Source: Winogradskyella sp. (GTDB lineage Bacteria; Bacteroidota; Bacteroidia; Flavobacteriales; Flavobacteriaceae). Taken from it: a stretch of DNA of 64,000 bases. The stretch covers positions 331,294 through 395,293 of the forward strand of contig NZ_JABSSU010000005.1 in the NCBI RefSeq assembly GCF_013213835.1. Direction: 5' to 3'. Positions 35,062 to 43,960 of this stretch are shown piece by piece (the stretch's first letter is position 1; each line of letters begins with the position of its first letter). Both the position numbers and the translations under genes were made by a program. The notes under the pieces were generated by a model. It was not told the DNA's origin. It did no database searches and saw only the letters and a program-made list of their open reading frames with translations.

Positions 35062-37935
35062 ATGAAAAAAACTTTACTTTCTTTTTGTTTACTTGTTTCC
35101 TTAATTTCATTTGGTCAGGTTACTATATCACCAAATCCTTTTGAAGTAGATGAATCTATTACGATCACTCTAAACACAAATAGTTCTGATACTGATTGTA
35201 ATGGCTTTAGCAACCCATCAAAGGTATATTTACACTCTGGTGTAGGTGGAGCCAACCCTTGGACATATGTTATTGGTAACTGGGGACAAGATGATGGTGT
35301 TGGTGAAATGACCAATCAAGGTGGTGGTATTTGGAGCATCACATTGGTTCCTGAAACTTATTATGGATTAACACCTGCTCAAGCTGCAGGAGTTATTCGA
35401 ATGGGAATGGTTTTTAGAAATGAAGATGGTTCTCAAGAACTCAAAGCTAGTGGATGTCAAGATTTTTTCTTTGATGTTGGTTCGTTCCAAGTTTCTCTGT
35501 CGTCGCCTACGGAAACTACCTCTATCATCAACTCTGGTGATGATTTAGCAATTACAGCTTCTAATATTGGAGGTAATGCAAATTATTCATTAAGTGCCAA
35601 TGGTTCAGTAATTAATACTCAAACTGGTACTGACTCTTATTCATTTACAGATACTAATATTACCGTGAATACGTCATATGAACTTACTGCAGTTTTAAAT
35701 GGCACAACAATTACACGTTCTTTTAGTGTTATCGTAGACCCAGGGCAAAACATTGGATTCATGTCTCAAGACTATGATGAAGGTATTAATTATATCGACG
35801 ACAATACAGCTATTTTAGTTTTATATGCAACTGGTAAAGATTTTGTTTACGTAGCAGGTAGCTTTAACAACTATCAACCAGATACCACATATGCAATGAA
35901 GCAAGACTTCTCTAGAAATGTTTTTTGGTTAGAACTTACTGGCTTGACTCCTGGGCAATTAGAAACATATGAGTATTGGGTTGGTGATAAAACACCTGCC
36001 GCAAATTCACCTGAAATTGTTTATGTTTCTGATCCTTATTCAACATTGATACTTTCTGAATTTGATGATCCTTGGATTCCAGCTTCTAGTTATCCTAACC
36101 TTCCTACGTTTCCTCAAGAAGCGAAAGGTTTCGAAGTAACTTTATTACAAACTGGGCAAACTCCATACAATTGGCAAGTTCAGAACTTCAACAAACCTAA
36201 AAAAGAAGATCTAATTATTTACGAAGTTTTAGTTAGAGATTTTGATGCTGATAGAAATTATCAAGACCTCATTGATAAAATAGATTATTTCAAAAACTTA
36301 AATATCAATGCTATTCATTTAATGCCAGTAATGGAGTTTGAAGGCAATGAAAGTTGGGGCTACAATACGAGTCATCACATGGCTTTAGACAAGTACTATG
36401 GTACTGAAGATAAACTAAGAGAATTTATTGACACCTGTCATCAGAATGGTATAGCGGTAATTCTAGACTTAGTATTAAATCATGCATTTGGTCGTTCACC
36501 AATGGTAAGAATGTGGATGAGTGATCCAGATAATAATGGTTTTGGAGATCCAACCTCAGTAAACCCATATTTTAATACAGAAGCTAGACATAGTTATAAT
36601 GTAGGATATGATTATAATCATCAAGCTCCTAGAGTACGTAATTACGTTAAGCGTGTGATTAAGCATTGGGTAGAAGACTTTAAAATAGATGGTTTCCGTT
36701 GGGATTTAACCAAAGGTTTTACACAAAACTGTCCTCCTGGACCAACTCAAGAAAGCTGTACTAATGGCTATCACCAAGATCGTATTGATGTCTTAAGAGA
36801 ATATGCTGATTATGCTTGGTCTCTTGATAATACGCATTATACAATTTTTGAGCACCTTGGGCAAGATGGTGAAGAACAGCAATGGGCTAATTATAGATTA
36901 AATGACGGCCACGGTATAATGATGTGGGGTAAAATGACAGATCAATACAACGAGTTAACAATGGGTCAGAACGGTAATAAAAACTTTGACCGCATGGGAC
37001 ATTTGAGTCGTGGATTTACAGAACCTCGCTTATTAGGGTACCCTGAAAGTCATGACGAAGAACGTTTAATGTATAAGAACTTAGCGTTTGGTAACACAAG
37101 TAATTCAAGTCATAACGTTCAAAATTTAAATGTCGCACTTTCTAGAATGTCTGCTTTAGCAGCAGTTTCTGTAATGGTTCCTGGACCTAAAATGATTTGG
37201 CACTTTGGAGATTTAGGTATGGAAAATTCTATATTCACCTGCTCTAATGGCACAACAAACTTTCCTGGTGATGGTGATGGTAATGGTGATTGTAAGTTAG
37301 ATACCAAACCACAGCCACAATGGGTTAATGATTGGTTAAATGATGCTGTTAGAAGCGAAGTCTATGCTGATTGGGCAAGATTACATCAACTAAAAATTGA
37401 TGAAGCTGTATTTGAAGGTGACTATTCTATAACTTCTGGAAGCTTTACTCCTAGAATAGATATTTTTGACACTAATATTCCATCGTCAGAATTAAGAAAT
37501 GTTATTATTCTTGCAAATTTTGATGTAGTCAATCAAACTGTAAATACCAACTTCCCTAGTGGTGTAACATCTACTTGGTATGATCTTATGGATCCAACTG
37601 GTAATACTACAATTTCTAATAACACTGCTACAATATCTATTCCTGCAGGTCAATTTAGAATCTTAGGGAATCAACCTTCGACATTAAGTATTCAAAATGA
37701 AGATTTAATAGGATTTAAAGTGTTTCCAAATCCAACTAGTACAGCATTTAATGTAAATGCCAATGTTTCTAATATAGAAATATATAGTCTTACAGGTAAA
37801 CTTGTAAAATCTTTTAAAGGTGATTTTACGCAATCTGATAATTTTGATATATCAAATTTAAATACTGGTATGTACATTGTCAAAGTAGAAAATGCTAATA
37901 AACAAACTGAAACAACTAAGTTAGTCAAGCTCTAA
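35062..37935 (+). CDS. Secreted GH13 alpha-amylase with T9SS sorting domain
   Basis: The 957-residue product has a signal peptide (MKKTLLSFCLLVSLISFG), N-terminal beta-sandwich modules (to about 370, including a CBM48-like part near VYVAGSFNNYQPD), a GH13 barrel and a T9SS type A tail at 883-957 (FKVFPNPTSTAFNV...LNTGMYIVKV..KLVKL). Catalytic residues are Asp548 (IDGFRWDLTKG), Glu597 (IFEHLG) and Asp665 (PESHDEE); region I reads DLVLNH. It should be exported across the outer membrane and cut starch outside or on the surface, before SusCD import. It is last in the susCDE-like operon, behind a terminator. Confidence 0.95.
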   Translation: MKKTLLSFCLLVSLISFGQVTISPNPFEVDESITITLNTNSSDTDCNGFSNPSKVYLHSGVGGANPWTYVIGNWGQDDGVGEMTNQGGGIWSITLVPETYYGLTPAQAAGVIRMGMVFRNEDGSQELKASGCQDFFFDVGSFQVSLSSPTETTSIINSGDDLAITASNIGGNANYSLSANGSVINTQTGTDSYSFTDTNITVNTSYELTAVLNGTTITRSFSVIVDPGQNIGFMSQDYDEGINYIDDNTAILVLYATGKDFVYVAGSFNNYQPDTTYAMKQDFSRNVFWLELTGLTPGQLETYEYWVGDKTPAANSPEIVYVSDPYSTLILSEFDDPWIPASSYPNLPTFPQEAKGFEVTLLQTGQTPYNWQVQNFNKPKKEDLIIYEVLVRDFDADRNYQDLIDKIDYFKNLNINAIHLMPVMEFEGNESWGYNTSHHMALDKYYGTEDKLREFIDTCHQNGIAVILDLVLNHAFGRSPMVRMWMSDPDNNGFGDPTSVNPYFNTEARHSYNVGYDYNHQAPRVRNYVKRVIKHWVEDFKIDGFRWDLTKGFTQNCPPGPTQESCTNGYHQDRIDVLREYADYAWSLDNTHYTIFEHLGQDGEEQQWANYRLNDGHGIMMWGKMTDQYNELTMGQNGNKNFDRMGHLSRGFTEPRLLGYPESHDEERLMYKNLAFGNTSNSSHNVQNLNVALSRMSALAAVSVMVPGPKMIWHFGDLGMENSIFTCSNGTTNFPGDGDGNGDCKLDTKPQPQWVNDWLNDAVRSEVYADWARLHQLKIDEAVFEGDYSITSGSFTPRIDIFDTNIPSSELRNVIILANFDVVNQTVNTNFPSGVTSTWYDLMDPTGNTTISNNTATISIPAGQFRILGNQPSTLSIQNEDLIGFKVFPNPTSTAFNVNANVSNIEIYSLTGKLVKSFKGDFTQSDNFDISNLNTGMYIVKVENANKQTETTKLVKL

Positions 37936-38006
37936 ATCAAAATATTAATATTAAAAGACTGCGCTCAGTTTAGCGGACTTTTATTTTAATTATAATTAGT
38001 TTCAAT

Positions 38007-38040
38007 TAAAAAAGCTTCTCAGATTTGAGAAGCTTTTTTA
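38007..38040. terminator. Bidirectional hairpin terminator
   Basis: A perfect stem AAAAAAGCTTCTCA/TGAGAAGCTTTTTT with a 6-nt loop, able to end the amylase transcript and back up the convergent tRNA transcript. A weaker imperfect hairpin lies just before it at about 37955-37986. Confidence 0.85.
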
Positions 38041-38072
38041 TTTATAGATAAGTAGTATTGTATACTTATAAA

Positions 38073-38104
38073 CCAAAAAACGTTTCCCTCTATGAGAAAC
38101 GTTT
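38073..38104 (-). terminator. Terminator of tRNA-Leu
   Basis: On the minus strand, arms GAAACGTTT (38104-38096) and AAACGTTTC (38086-38078) with a 9-nt loop are followed by TTTTTT. It starts 12 bp after the mature 3' end of the tRNA. Confidence 0.75.
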
Positions 38105-38115
38105 CAATCATTTTG

Positions 38116-38197
38116 TGCGGGCGGGGAGACTCGAACTCCCACACCTCGCGGCACTAGATCCTAAGTCTAGCGTGTCTACCAATTCCACCACGCCCGC
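38116..38197 (-). tRNA. tRNA-Leu (anticodon TAG)
   Basis: This is an 82-nt class II tRNA on the minus strand. The acceptor stem GCGGGCG pairs with CGCCCGC, discriminator base A. The anticodon stem CTAGA/TCTAG encloses the loop CTTAGGA with anticodon TAG. The variable arm is long (TGCCGCGAGGTG) and the T-arm GGGAG TTCGAGT CTCCC is standard. The 3' CCA is not encoded (CAA follows). A consensus promoter lies just upstream. Confidence 0.97.
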
Positions 38198-38225
38198 AAA
38201 ATGTCCCAATGTAATTATTGGGATG

Positions 38226-38255
38226 CAAATATAAACAATAGTTTGAATAATCAAA
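38226..38255 (-). promoter_or_regulatory. Promoter of tRNA-Leu
   Basis: On the minus strand, TTTG (38255-38252), an 18-nt spacer and TATATTTG (38233-38226) match the Bacteroidota consensus. Between it and the tRNA lies a TCCCAAT/ATTGGGA dyad (38204-38223) that would form a leader hairpin removed by tRNA processing. Confidence 0.75.
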
Positions 38256-38321
38256 CACCATTATCACAAGAAATATTCGGCTCAGTTTTTCTTATTTTTG
38301 TTAGAAAGAATACTTTAAATC

Positions 38322-39710
38322 ATGCAAAAAATAAATTCCTATATCCAAGATCATAAACAACGATTTATAGATGAGCTTATAGAATTACTGAAAATACCTT
38401 CCATAAGTGCGGATTCTGCGTATAAAAATGATGTGCTGAACACCGCAGAAGCGATTAAATCAAGTCTTCTTGATGCCGGTTGTGATCATGTTGAAATCTG
38501 CGAAACTGATGGTTATCCTATAGTTTATGGCGAAAAGATAATTGATAAATACTTACCTACAGTGTTGGTTTATGGTCATTATGATGTACAACCACCAGAC
38601 CCATTAGATTTATGGAATTCACCACCTTTTGAACCCGTAATTCAAAATACAGAGTTACATCCTGAAGGCGCTATTTTTGCTAGAGGTGCTTGTGATGACA
38701 AAGGACAAATGTATATGCATGTGAAGGCATTAGAATTTATGACACGAAATAATGAATTGCCGTGTAATGTTAAATTCATGATTGAAGGTGAAGAAGAAGT
38801 TGGAAGTGAAAATTTAGGAATATTTGTAGCCAATAATAAAGAGAAGCTCAAAAATGATGTCATACTTATTTCTGATACAGGAATGATTGCTAAAGATGTA
38901 CCTTCAATTACAACAGGACTTAGAGGGTTGAGTTATGTGGAAGTTGAAGTTACTGGCCCAAATAGAGATTTACATTCTGGACTTTATGGTGGTGCAGTAG
39001 CTAATCCTATTAATGTGCTGACTAAAATGATCGCCTCACTTCATGACGAAAATAATCATATTACAATTCCTGGTTTTTATGATAAGGTTGAAAACCTATC
39101 TGACGCTGAACGTGCAGAAATGGCAAAAGCACCATTTTCATTAGAAGATTATAAAAAAGCATTAGATATTGATGCTGTGTATGGTGAAGAAGGTTACACA
39201 ACTAACGAGCGTAATTCTATTCGTCCGACACTCGATGTCAATGGCATTTGGGGTGGCTACACAGGTGAAGGTGCTAAAACAGTAATTGCGAGTAAAGCTT
39301 ATGCTAAAATTTCTATGCGATTAGTACCACACCAAGATTGGGAAGAGATTACTAACCTCTTTAAAACTCATTTTGAAAATATCGCACCAAAAGGTGTAAG
39401 AGTAAAGGTTACACCTCATCATGGTGGGCAAGGTTATGTTACACCAATAGATAATTTGGGTTATAAAGCTGCTTCAAAAGCATATGAGCAGACTTTTGGT
39501 AAAACACCAATTCCTCAGCGCAGTGGCGGAAGTATTCCTATTGTCTCATTATTTGAAAAAGAGTTAGAGAGCAAAACAATTCTCATGGGATTTGGTCTAG
39601 ACAGTGATGCTATACATTCACCAAATGAACATTTCGGCATTTGGAACTACTTAAAAGGTATAGAAACCATACCATGGTTTTACAAATACTTTACCGAGTT
39701 ATCAAAATAA
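38322..39710 (+). CDS. M20-family metallodipeptidase
   Basis: The 462-residue cytosolic enzyme fits M20 (CNDP/PepV-like) dipeptidases. It shows the first zinc ligand in VLVYGHYDVQPP, bridging Asp in ARGACDDKGQMYMH, catalytic Glu-Glu in MIEGEEEVGSENL, later Asp in ILISDTGM, and the lid-dimerisation domain (about 185-350) with LHSGLYGGAVANPI. The C-terminal ligand His lies in DAIHSPNEHFG. It probably splits di- or short peptides. It is transcribed alone, with its own terminator just after the stop. Confidence 0.92.
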   Translation: MQKINSYIQDHKQRFIDELIELLKIPSISADSAYKNDVLNTAEAIKSSLLDAGCDHVEICETDGYPIVYGEKIIDKYLPTVLVYGHYDVQPPDPLDLWNSPPFEPVIQNTELHPEGAIFARGACDDKGQMYMHVKALEFMTRNNELPCNVKFMIEGEEEVGSENLGIFVANNKEKLKNDVILISDTGMIAKDVPSITTGLRGLSYVEVEVTGPNRDLHSGLYGGAVANPINVLTKMIASLHDENNHITIPGFYDKVENLSDAERAEMAKAPFSLEDYKKALDIDAVYGEEGYTTNERNSIRPTLDVNGIWGGYTGEGAKTVIASKAYAKISMRLVPHQDWEEITNLFKTHFENIAPKGVRVKVTPHHGGQGYVTPIDNLGYKAASKAYEQTFGKTPIPQRSGGSIPIVSLFEKELESKTILMGFGLDSDAIHSPNEHFGIWNYLKGIETIPWFYKYFTELSK

Positions 39711-39715
39711 AATCT

Positions 39716-39743
39716 AATCCGTTTTTTCTGAACGGATTTTTTT
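39716..39743 (+). terminator. Terminator of the M20 peptidase gene
   Basis: AATCCGTT and AACGGATT arms with a 6-nt loop and a TTTTT tail, 5 bp after the stop codon. Confidence 0.85.
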
Positions 39744-39761
39744 ATTTCTATAAAATTCAAC

Positions 39762-39823
39762 TCTACACTTGTAGAATTAAAATTATTATTCTACATTTGT
39801 AGAGTTAATTCTAAAATTGTAGA
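39762..39823. promoter_or_regulatory. Promoter covered by three BlaI-like operators
   Basis: Three dyads TCTACActTGTAGA (39762-39775), TCTACAttTGTAGA (39790-39803) and TCTAAAatTGTAGA (39810-39823) match the BlaI/MecI/CopY site TACAnnTGTA. A consensus promoter overlaps them: -33 TTG at 39769-39771 in operator 1 and -7 TACATTTG at 39792-39799 in operator 2, spacer 20 nt. Operator 3 ends 2 bp before the regulator's start codon. This fits autorepression of the two-gene operon. Confidence 0.85.
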
Positions 39824-39825
39824 AT

Positions 39826-40191
39826 ATGCAACTGTCTAAAACCGAAGAACAATTAATGCAATACCTATGGAAACTAGAAAAGGCTTTTATGAAAGACCTT
39901 TTAGAAAGTTATCCAGAACCTAAACCTGCTACAACAACCATAGCAACACTTTTGAAGAGAATGATAGGTAAAGGTTTTGTGGATTACAAAACTTACGGAA
40001 AATCTAGAGAGTACTTTCCGTTAGTTAAAAAGGAAGATTACTTCTCTAAGCATGTAAATGGCATTATAAAAACCTTCTTTAATGATAGTGCTTCCCAATT
40101 TGCATCTTTCTTCACGAGGAAAACAGACTTAACTAAAGAAGAATTAGAAGAGTTAAAATCTATTATTGATCAAGAAATTAAAAACAAGTAA
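39826..40191 (+). CDS. BlaI/MecI/CopY-family transcriptional repressor
   Basis: The 121-residue winged-helix protein (MQLSKTEEQLMQYLWKLEKAFMKDL split over 1-25; TTTIATLLKRMIGKGFVDY as recognition helix and wing start; C-terminal dimerisation helices at about 75-120) is a typical BlaI. Three matching operators lie directly upstream, and the M56 sensor protease gene starts 2 bp downstream. By family knowledge, the sensor's activation leads to loss of the repressor from DNA. No beta-lactamase is in the window, so the signal may be envelope stress rather than antibiotic. Confidence 0.93.
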   Translation: MQLSKTEEQLMQYLWKLEKAFMKDLLESYPEPKPATTTIATLLKRMIGKGFVDYKTYGKSREYFPLVKKEDYFSKHVNGIIKTFFNDSASQFASFFTRKTDLTKEELEELKSIIDQEIKNK

Positions 40192-40193
40192 TT

Positions 40194-42677
40194 ATGGAAA
40201 TGTATTTATTAAAATTTTCGGCTTGTCTATTGGTATTTTGGTTAGTTTATATTCTTCTGTTGGAAAAACAAAAAATACATCAATTTAAACGGTTTTATCT
40301 ATTAGGTGCATTCATGGCTTCCATTATAATTCCGTTGCTATCTATTACATTTTATATAGAGCCAGTAATTGAAGTTCCTGTAAATAGTACAAATGCATCG
40401 CCTGTACTTACAAATTTTACAACACCAACAACAATTATTGAAGAACCTGAAAACTATCTACCAACTTTACTTTGGTCAGTTTACGGTATTGGTGTATTGC
40501 TTTTTACAATTCGCTTTATCACCAATATTATACGATTATTTAGAACTATAATTAAAAATGAAACGCTTGAAAAAAACTCATTTATTTATGTGTTATTAAG
40601 TTCTTACCGTACTCCGCATTCGTTTTTTAAATATATCTTTTTAAATAAGGAAAAGTTTAATAACAATGCTATTCCAAAAGAAGTATTATTACACGAAAAG
40701 ACACATGCAAAACAGCTTCATAGTATCGATATACTGTTATTAGAGGTATTGCAAATCATCTTTTGGTTTCATCCATTAGTTTATATTCTAAAACATCATG
40801 TAAAATTAAATCACGAATTCCTTGCTGATCACGCGGTATTAAATAATGGGGTTGACACCAAAAACTATCAACATATATTATTACAATTTTCATCAAGCAC
40901 ACAAAATCATCAATTGGCAAGTGCCATCAATTATTCATCAATCAAAAAACGATTTACAGTTATGAAAACACAAACATCAAAAACTAAAATTTGGACTAGT
41001 ACATTGTTATTGCTACCCATACTTGCAATTCTTTTCTACAGCTTCTCTGATAGAAAGTATGTAGAATTACCTAATGAAAAAAATGATATCACCAAGTCAT
41101 CAATTGAGAATCTCAACCAATTTTTGGTTTCAGTTGAAAGAAATGGCAATACAATAGAATTAAAATGTGAAAAGGGTTGTCAATGGGGTCACTTAACACT
41201 TGAACCTAGTACTAAGCCGTACATCATTAACGACTTTGGATTCTCAGAAGGAAGTACTATAGATTCTGATCGATTTGCCTTCACAATCAGTACAGAAAAC
41301 AATGAAATTGTTCTTGAAGGTCTTAAAGGCACGGCATGGATAGATTTAGCCTTTACATTACCGAGAAATAAAGTTCAAGGCATTAACCAACTTGGCATGA
41401 CGAATCTGAAGACATTTAGAACCTCAAAAAAAACATTTAATACAATCGATATTATTGTAAAAAATGACATCCTTTATATTGATGGAAAAAAGTCTAGTCT
41501 TGAAACTTATGTAAGTGACTTTAACAAGATCACAGAAAATTGGTCACAGAGGGATTATGAAAGTACTGAGCCTAACTTACAACATGAAAACAGTTCCGCA
41601 GAATTTTTAGATGCATTGAACGAACTGCACAAAAAGACCATATATTTCAAAAAAACTGTATTAGGTGTTGACGCGTCAATTACCAAAACTTCAAACTCTA
41701 TCCCGGTATTAGAAATTAAAAATGACCCCGATAAATTATTATTAAATGGACAAGAAACTTCATTAGAAACTTTAAAATCAGACTTCATTAAGTCAACCAA
41801 CGGTAAAAAGTCGGAACTCAAAATTAACGCATATCAACCTATACAAATGAGCTTTATCAATGAGATTATGACTATTTTAGGTGATAATACTCTAGAAAAG
41901 ATTTTATTAGGTGGTGATGATGCCAATAACTACATTATCGTTGATGATTATTTAATCAATGAACAAAATGTAAGTGAAAAAGAAATGCAGGCTTACAACA
42001 TATGGGCAAAGAAAATTCAAGCCGAAAGTAAAGAACTTTCAGCTGATGCCAAATGGTATCCACCTATTAATGAACAAGACTTAATAAAATACTCTGGTAT
42101 TTACAAAAGGATGTCTGCAAAACAAAAAAAACAGTCTGTGGAATATCCTTTTCCTAATATGGAAATAGATGGTACCGAAGCATATATTACTACTAATAAT
42201 CAAGAAACAGTAACGAGAAAGCAAATTGAACAGTATAATGCTTGGGCAAAACCAATAAATGCCGCTTTAATTGCACAGAAAAAAAATCAAGACGTAACAT
42301 TTCCTATTTTAAAACAAAAGGAAATCAATACATATAAACGCATATATAACCTTATGTCGGAAGCGCAGAAAAAATCGGCTGAACCATTCCCTAACCTTCC
42401 ACCTCCTCCGCCACCACCACCAGCTCCAGAAAAAGCACCTAACTCTACTAAACCTCCTAAAAACTTAAAAGAGATTAAATCTGTTAAAACACCTAAATCA
42501 CCAAGATCAGCGTATGAATACTTGAAATCAATTAAAAAGAGTGAGATAACATACTTTTACAATAAAAAAGAGGTGTCTTATAAAGACATATTAAAAATCG
42601 TTAAAGAAAACCCAAACATTAATATGCGAGAAAATGTTAAGAACAATAAAAGAACTATTCACTTCTGGTCAGAATAA
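40194..42677 (+). CDS. BlaR1/MecR1-like M56 membrane metallopeptidase with a long C-terminal extension
   Basis: The 827-residue protein has membrane helices at about 5-22, 37-55, 92-112 and 263-283, with the zinc-protease motif HEKTH (167-171) and further ligand Glu208 in NHEFLADH between the last two. The part beyond 285 should be periplasmic. Instead of a penicillin-binding domain it carries strand-rich segments, then two related modules at about 594-655 and 675-745 (YN.WAK.I, Y..IYK.MS..QKK, PFPN), a Pro run (PPPPPPPP) and a basic C-terminus. It is the sensor for the BlaI-like repressor; the ligand is unknown. Confidence 0.88.
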   Translation: MEMYLLKFSACLLVFWLVYILLLEKQKIHQFKRFYLLGAFMASIIIPLLSITFYIEPVIEVPVNSTNASPVLTNFTTPTTIIEEPENYLPTLLWSVYGIGVLLFTIRFITNIIRLFRTIIKNETLEKNSFIYVLLSSYRTPHSFFKYIFLNKEKFNNNAIPKEVLLHEKTHAKQLHSIDILLLEVLQIIFWFHPLVYILKHHVKLNHEFLADHAVLNNGVDTKNYQHILLQFSSSTQNHQLASAINYSSIKKRFTVMKTQTSKTKIWTSTLLLLPILAILFYSFSDRKYVELPNEKNDITKSSIENLNQFLVSVERNGNTIELKCEKGCQWGHLTLEPSTKPYIINDFGFSEGSTIDSDRFAFTISTENNEIVLEGLKGTAWIDLAFTLPRNKVQGINQLGMTNLKTFRTSKKTFNTIDIIVKNDILYIDGKKSSLETYVSDFNKITENWSQRDYESTEPNLQHENSSAEFLDALNELHKKTIYFKKTVLGVDASITKTSNSIPVLEIKNDPDKLLLNGQETSLETLKSDFIKSTNGKKSELKINAYQPIQMSFINEIMTILGDNTLEKILLGGDDANNYIIVDDYLINEQNVSEKEMQAYNIWAKKIQAESKELSADAKWYPPINEQDLIKYSGIYKRMSAKQKKQSVEYPFPNMEIDGTEAYITTNNQETVTRKQIEQYNAWAKPINAALIAQKKNQDVTFPILKQKEINTYKRIYNLMSEAQKKSAEPFPNLPPPPPPPPAPEKAPNSTKPPKNLKEIKSVKTPKSPRSAYEYLKSIKKSEITYFYNKKEVSYKDILKIVKENPNINMRENVKNNKRTIHFWSE

Positions 42678-42701
42678 AAATAAACTTAATTTAAAATCAC
42701 T

Positions 42702-42726
42702 AAAAGCCTCATATGAGGCTTTTTTA
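42702..42726 (+). terminator. Terminator of the BlaI/BlaR1-like operon
   Basis: AAAAGCCTCAT pairs perfectly with ATGAGGCTTTT, followed by TTTT, 25 bp after the stop. Confidence 0.88.
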
Positions 42727-42816
42727 GCTCAATATTGTAACATATATCATCTTTTTGCGTTCTAATAGTCAATATCAAATCTGCTACGGCAGTCAATCAA
42801 TCAAAAAACGTTCATT

Positions 42817-43917
42817 ATGTTAAAACAATTCTTTATTCTGTGCTCTGGTGCTGATACCGATATTTTAAATGATTGTTCTATTGGAGAACAAAACAAATAT
42901 GCTGGCATTGGTGCTACAGTTTTTTTTACAGCTTTAATGGCAACTATTGCGTCTAGTTACGCGTTATATACTGTTTTTGATAATTTATACACTTCCATAT
43001 TTTTTGGACTTATTTGGGGCTTACTTATTTTTAATTTAGACCGTTTCATTGTTTCTACTATAAGAAAACGAGATAGTATATTAGATGAAATACTTCAAGC
43101 AACACCACGTATTTTCTTAGCTATAATTATTGCGGTAGTGATTTCAAAACCTTTAGAATTAAAGATTTTTGAAAAAGAAATCAATCAAGTTTTATTGGAG
43201 CAAAAGAATGATTTAACATTGGCTAATCAAACTCAGATTGCAGAACAATTCAATCCGAAAATAGCGGAATTAGAAAGCCAGATTTTGAGTTTACAATCTC
43301 AAATTGACAAAAAAGAAACTGAAGTCAATGCTTTATACAATACTTACATTACAGAAGCTGAAGGTACATCTGGCACCATGAAATTAGGTAAAGGTCCTGT
43401 TTATAAAGAAAAAAGAGAAAAGCACGACGCAGCTCTTGCTGAATTACAACAACTTAAAACAGATAATAAAGCTAAAATTTCGACTTTAGAAAATGAAATT
43501 CTAACATTACAAGGCAACTATAAAACTAATGTTGCCAATTCGCAACCAATTATAGATAATTTTGATGGTTTAATGGCTAGAGTAAACGCATTAAACAAAT
43601 TACCTTCGTTACCTTCATTCTTTATATTCTTATTGTTTCTAGCCATTGAAACATCACCAATAATCGCGAAGTTATTATCGCCAAAAGGTGAGTTTGACTT
43701 TAAACTAGAAGATCAGGAAACGAAAATAAAAGCCTGGACACAACAACAGGTTGCAGAGCGAAAACTTCTTGTGAAAACGGATAACGATATTAATAATCGC
43801 ATATATACCGAGATTGCTGATGAAGACCAGGTTATCAATTATAAACGTGATAAAGCAAGAATACTAATGCAACACCAAGCTGATGCGTTTTTAAACAAAC
43901 AGAAAGGTGTGCTTTAG
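42817..43917 (+). CDS. DUF4407 family membrane protein
   Basis: The 366-residue protein has membrane helices at about 30-50, 56-75, 98-114 and 264-285, and a long coiled coil (about 120-260; repeated Leu/Gln/Glu/Lys heptads such as LESQILSLQSQIDKKETEV) between the third and fourth. The FNLDRFIVSTIRKRD motif after helix 2 is the family hallmark. DUF4407 has no assigned biochemical role. It sits alone between terminators and the NTF2-like gene. Confidence 0.85.
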   Translation: MLKQFFILCSGADTDILNDCSIGEQNKYAGIGATVFFTALMATIASSYALYTVFDNLYTSIFFGLIWGLLIFNLDRFIVSTIRKRDSILDEILQATPRIFLAIIIAVVISKPLELKIFEKEINQVLLEQKNDLTLANQTQIAEQFNPKIAELESQILSLQSQIDKKETEVNALYNTYITEAEGTSGTMKLGKGPVYKEKREKHDAALAELQQLKTDNKAKISTLENEILTLQGNYKTNVANSQPIIDNFDGLMARVNALNKLPSLPSFFIFLLFLAIETSPIIAKLLSPKGEFDFKLEDQETKIKAWTQQQVAERKLLVKTDNDINNRIYTEIADEDQVINYKRDKARILMQHQADAFLNKQKGVL

Positions 43918-43960
43918 ACAATTGTTCTTATTTTTAAGAATGAATTAAATATTCAATCTC

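Noticed and set aside
38078..38104. AAACGTTTC arms near the tRNA as LacI operators
   Set aside because: They form a hairpin with a 9-nt loop and U-run on the tRNA's strand, so a terminator explains them better.
40194..42677. A beta-lactam resistance module
   Set aside because: The BlaR1-like protein lacks a penicillin-binding domain and no beta-lactamase or PBP gene is nearby.
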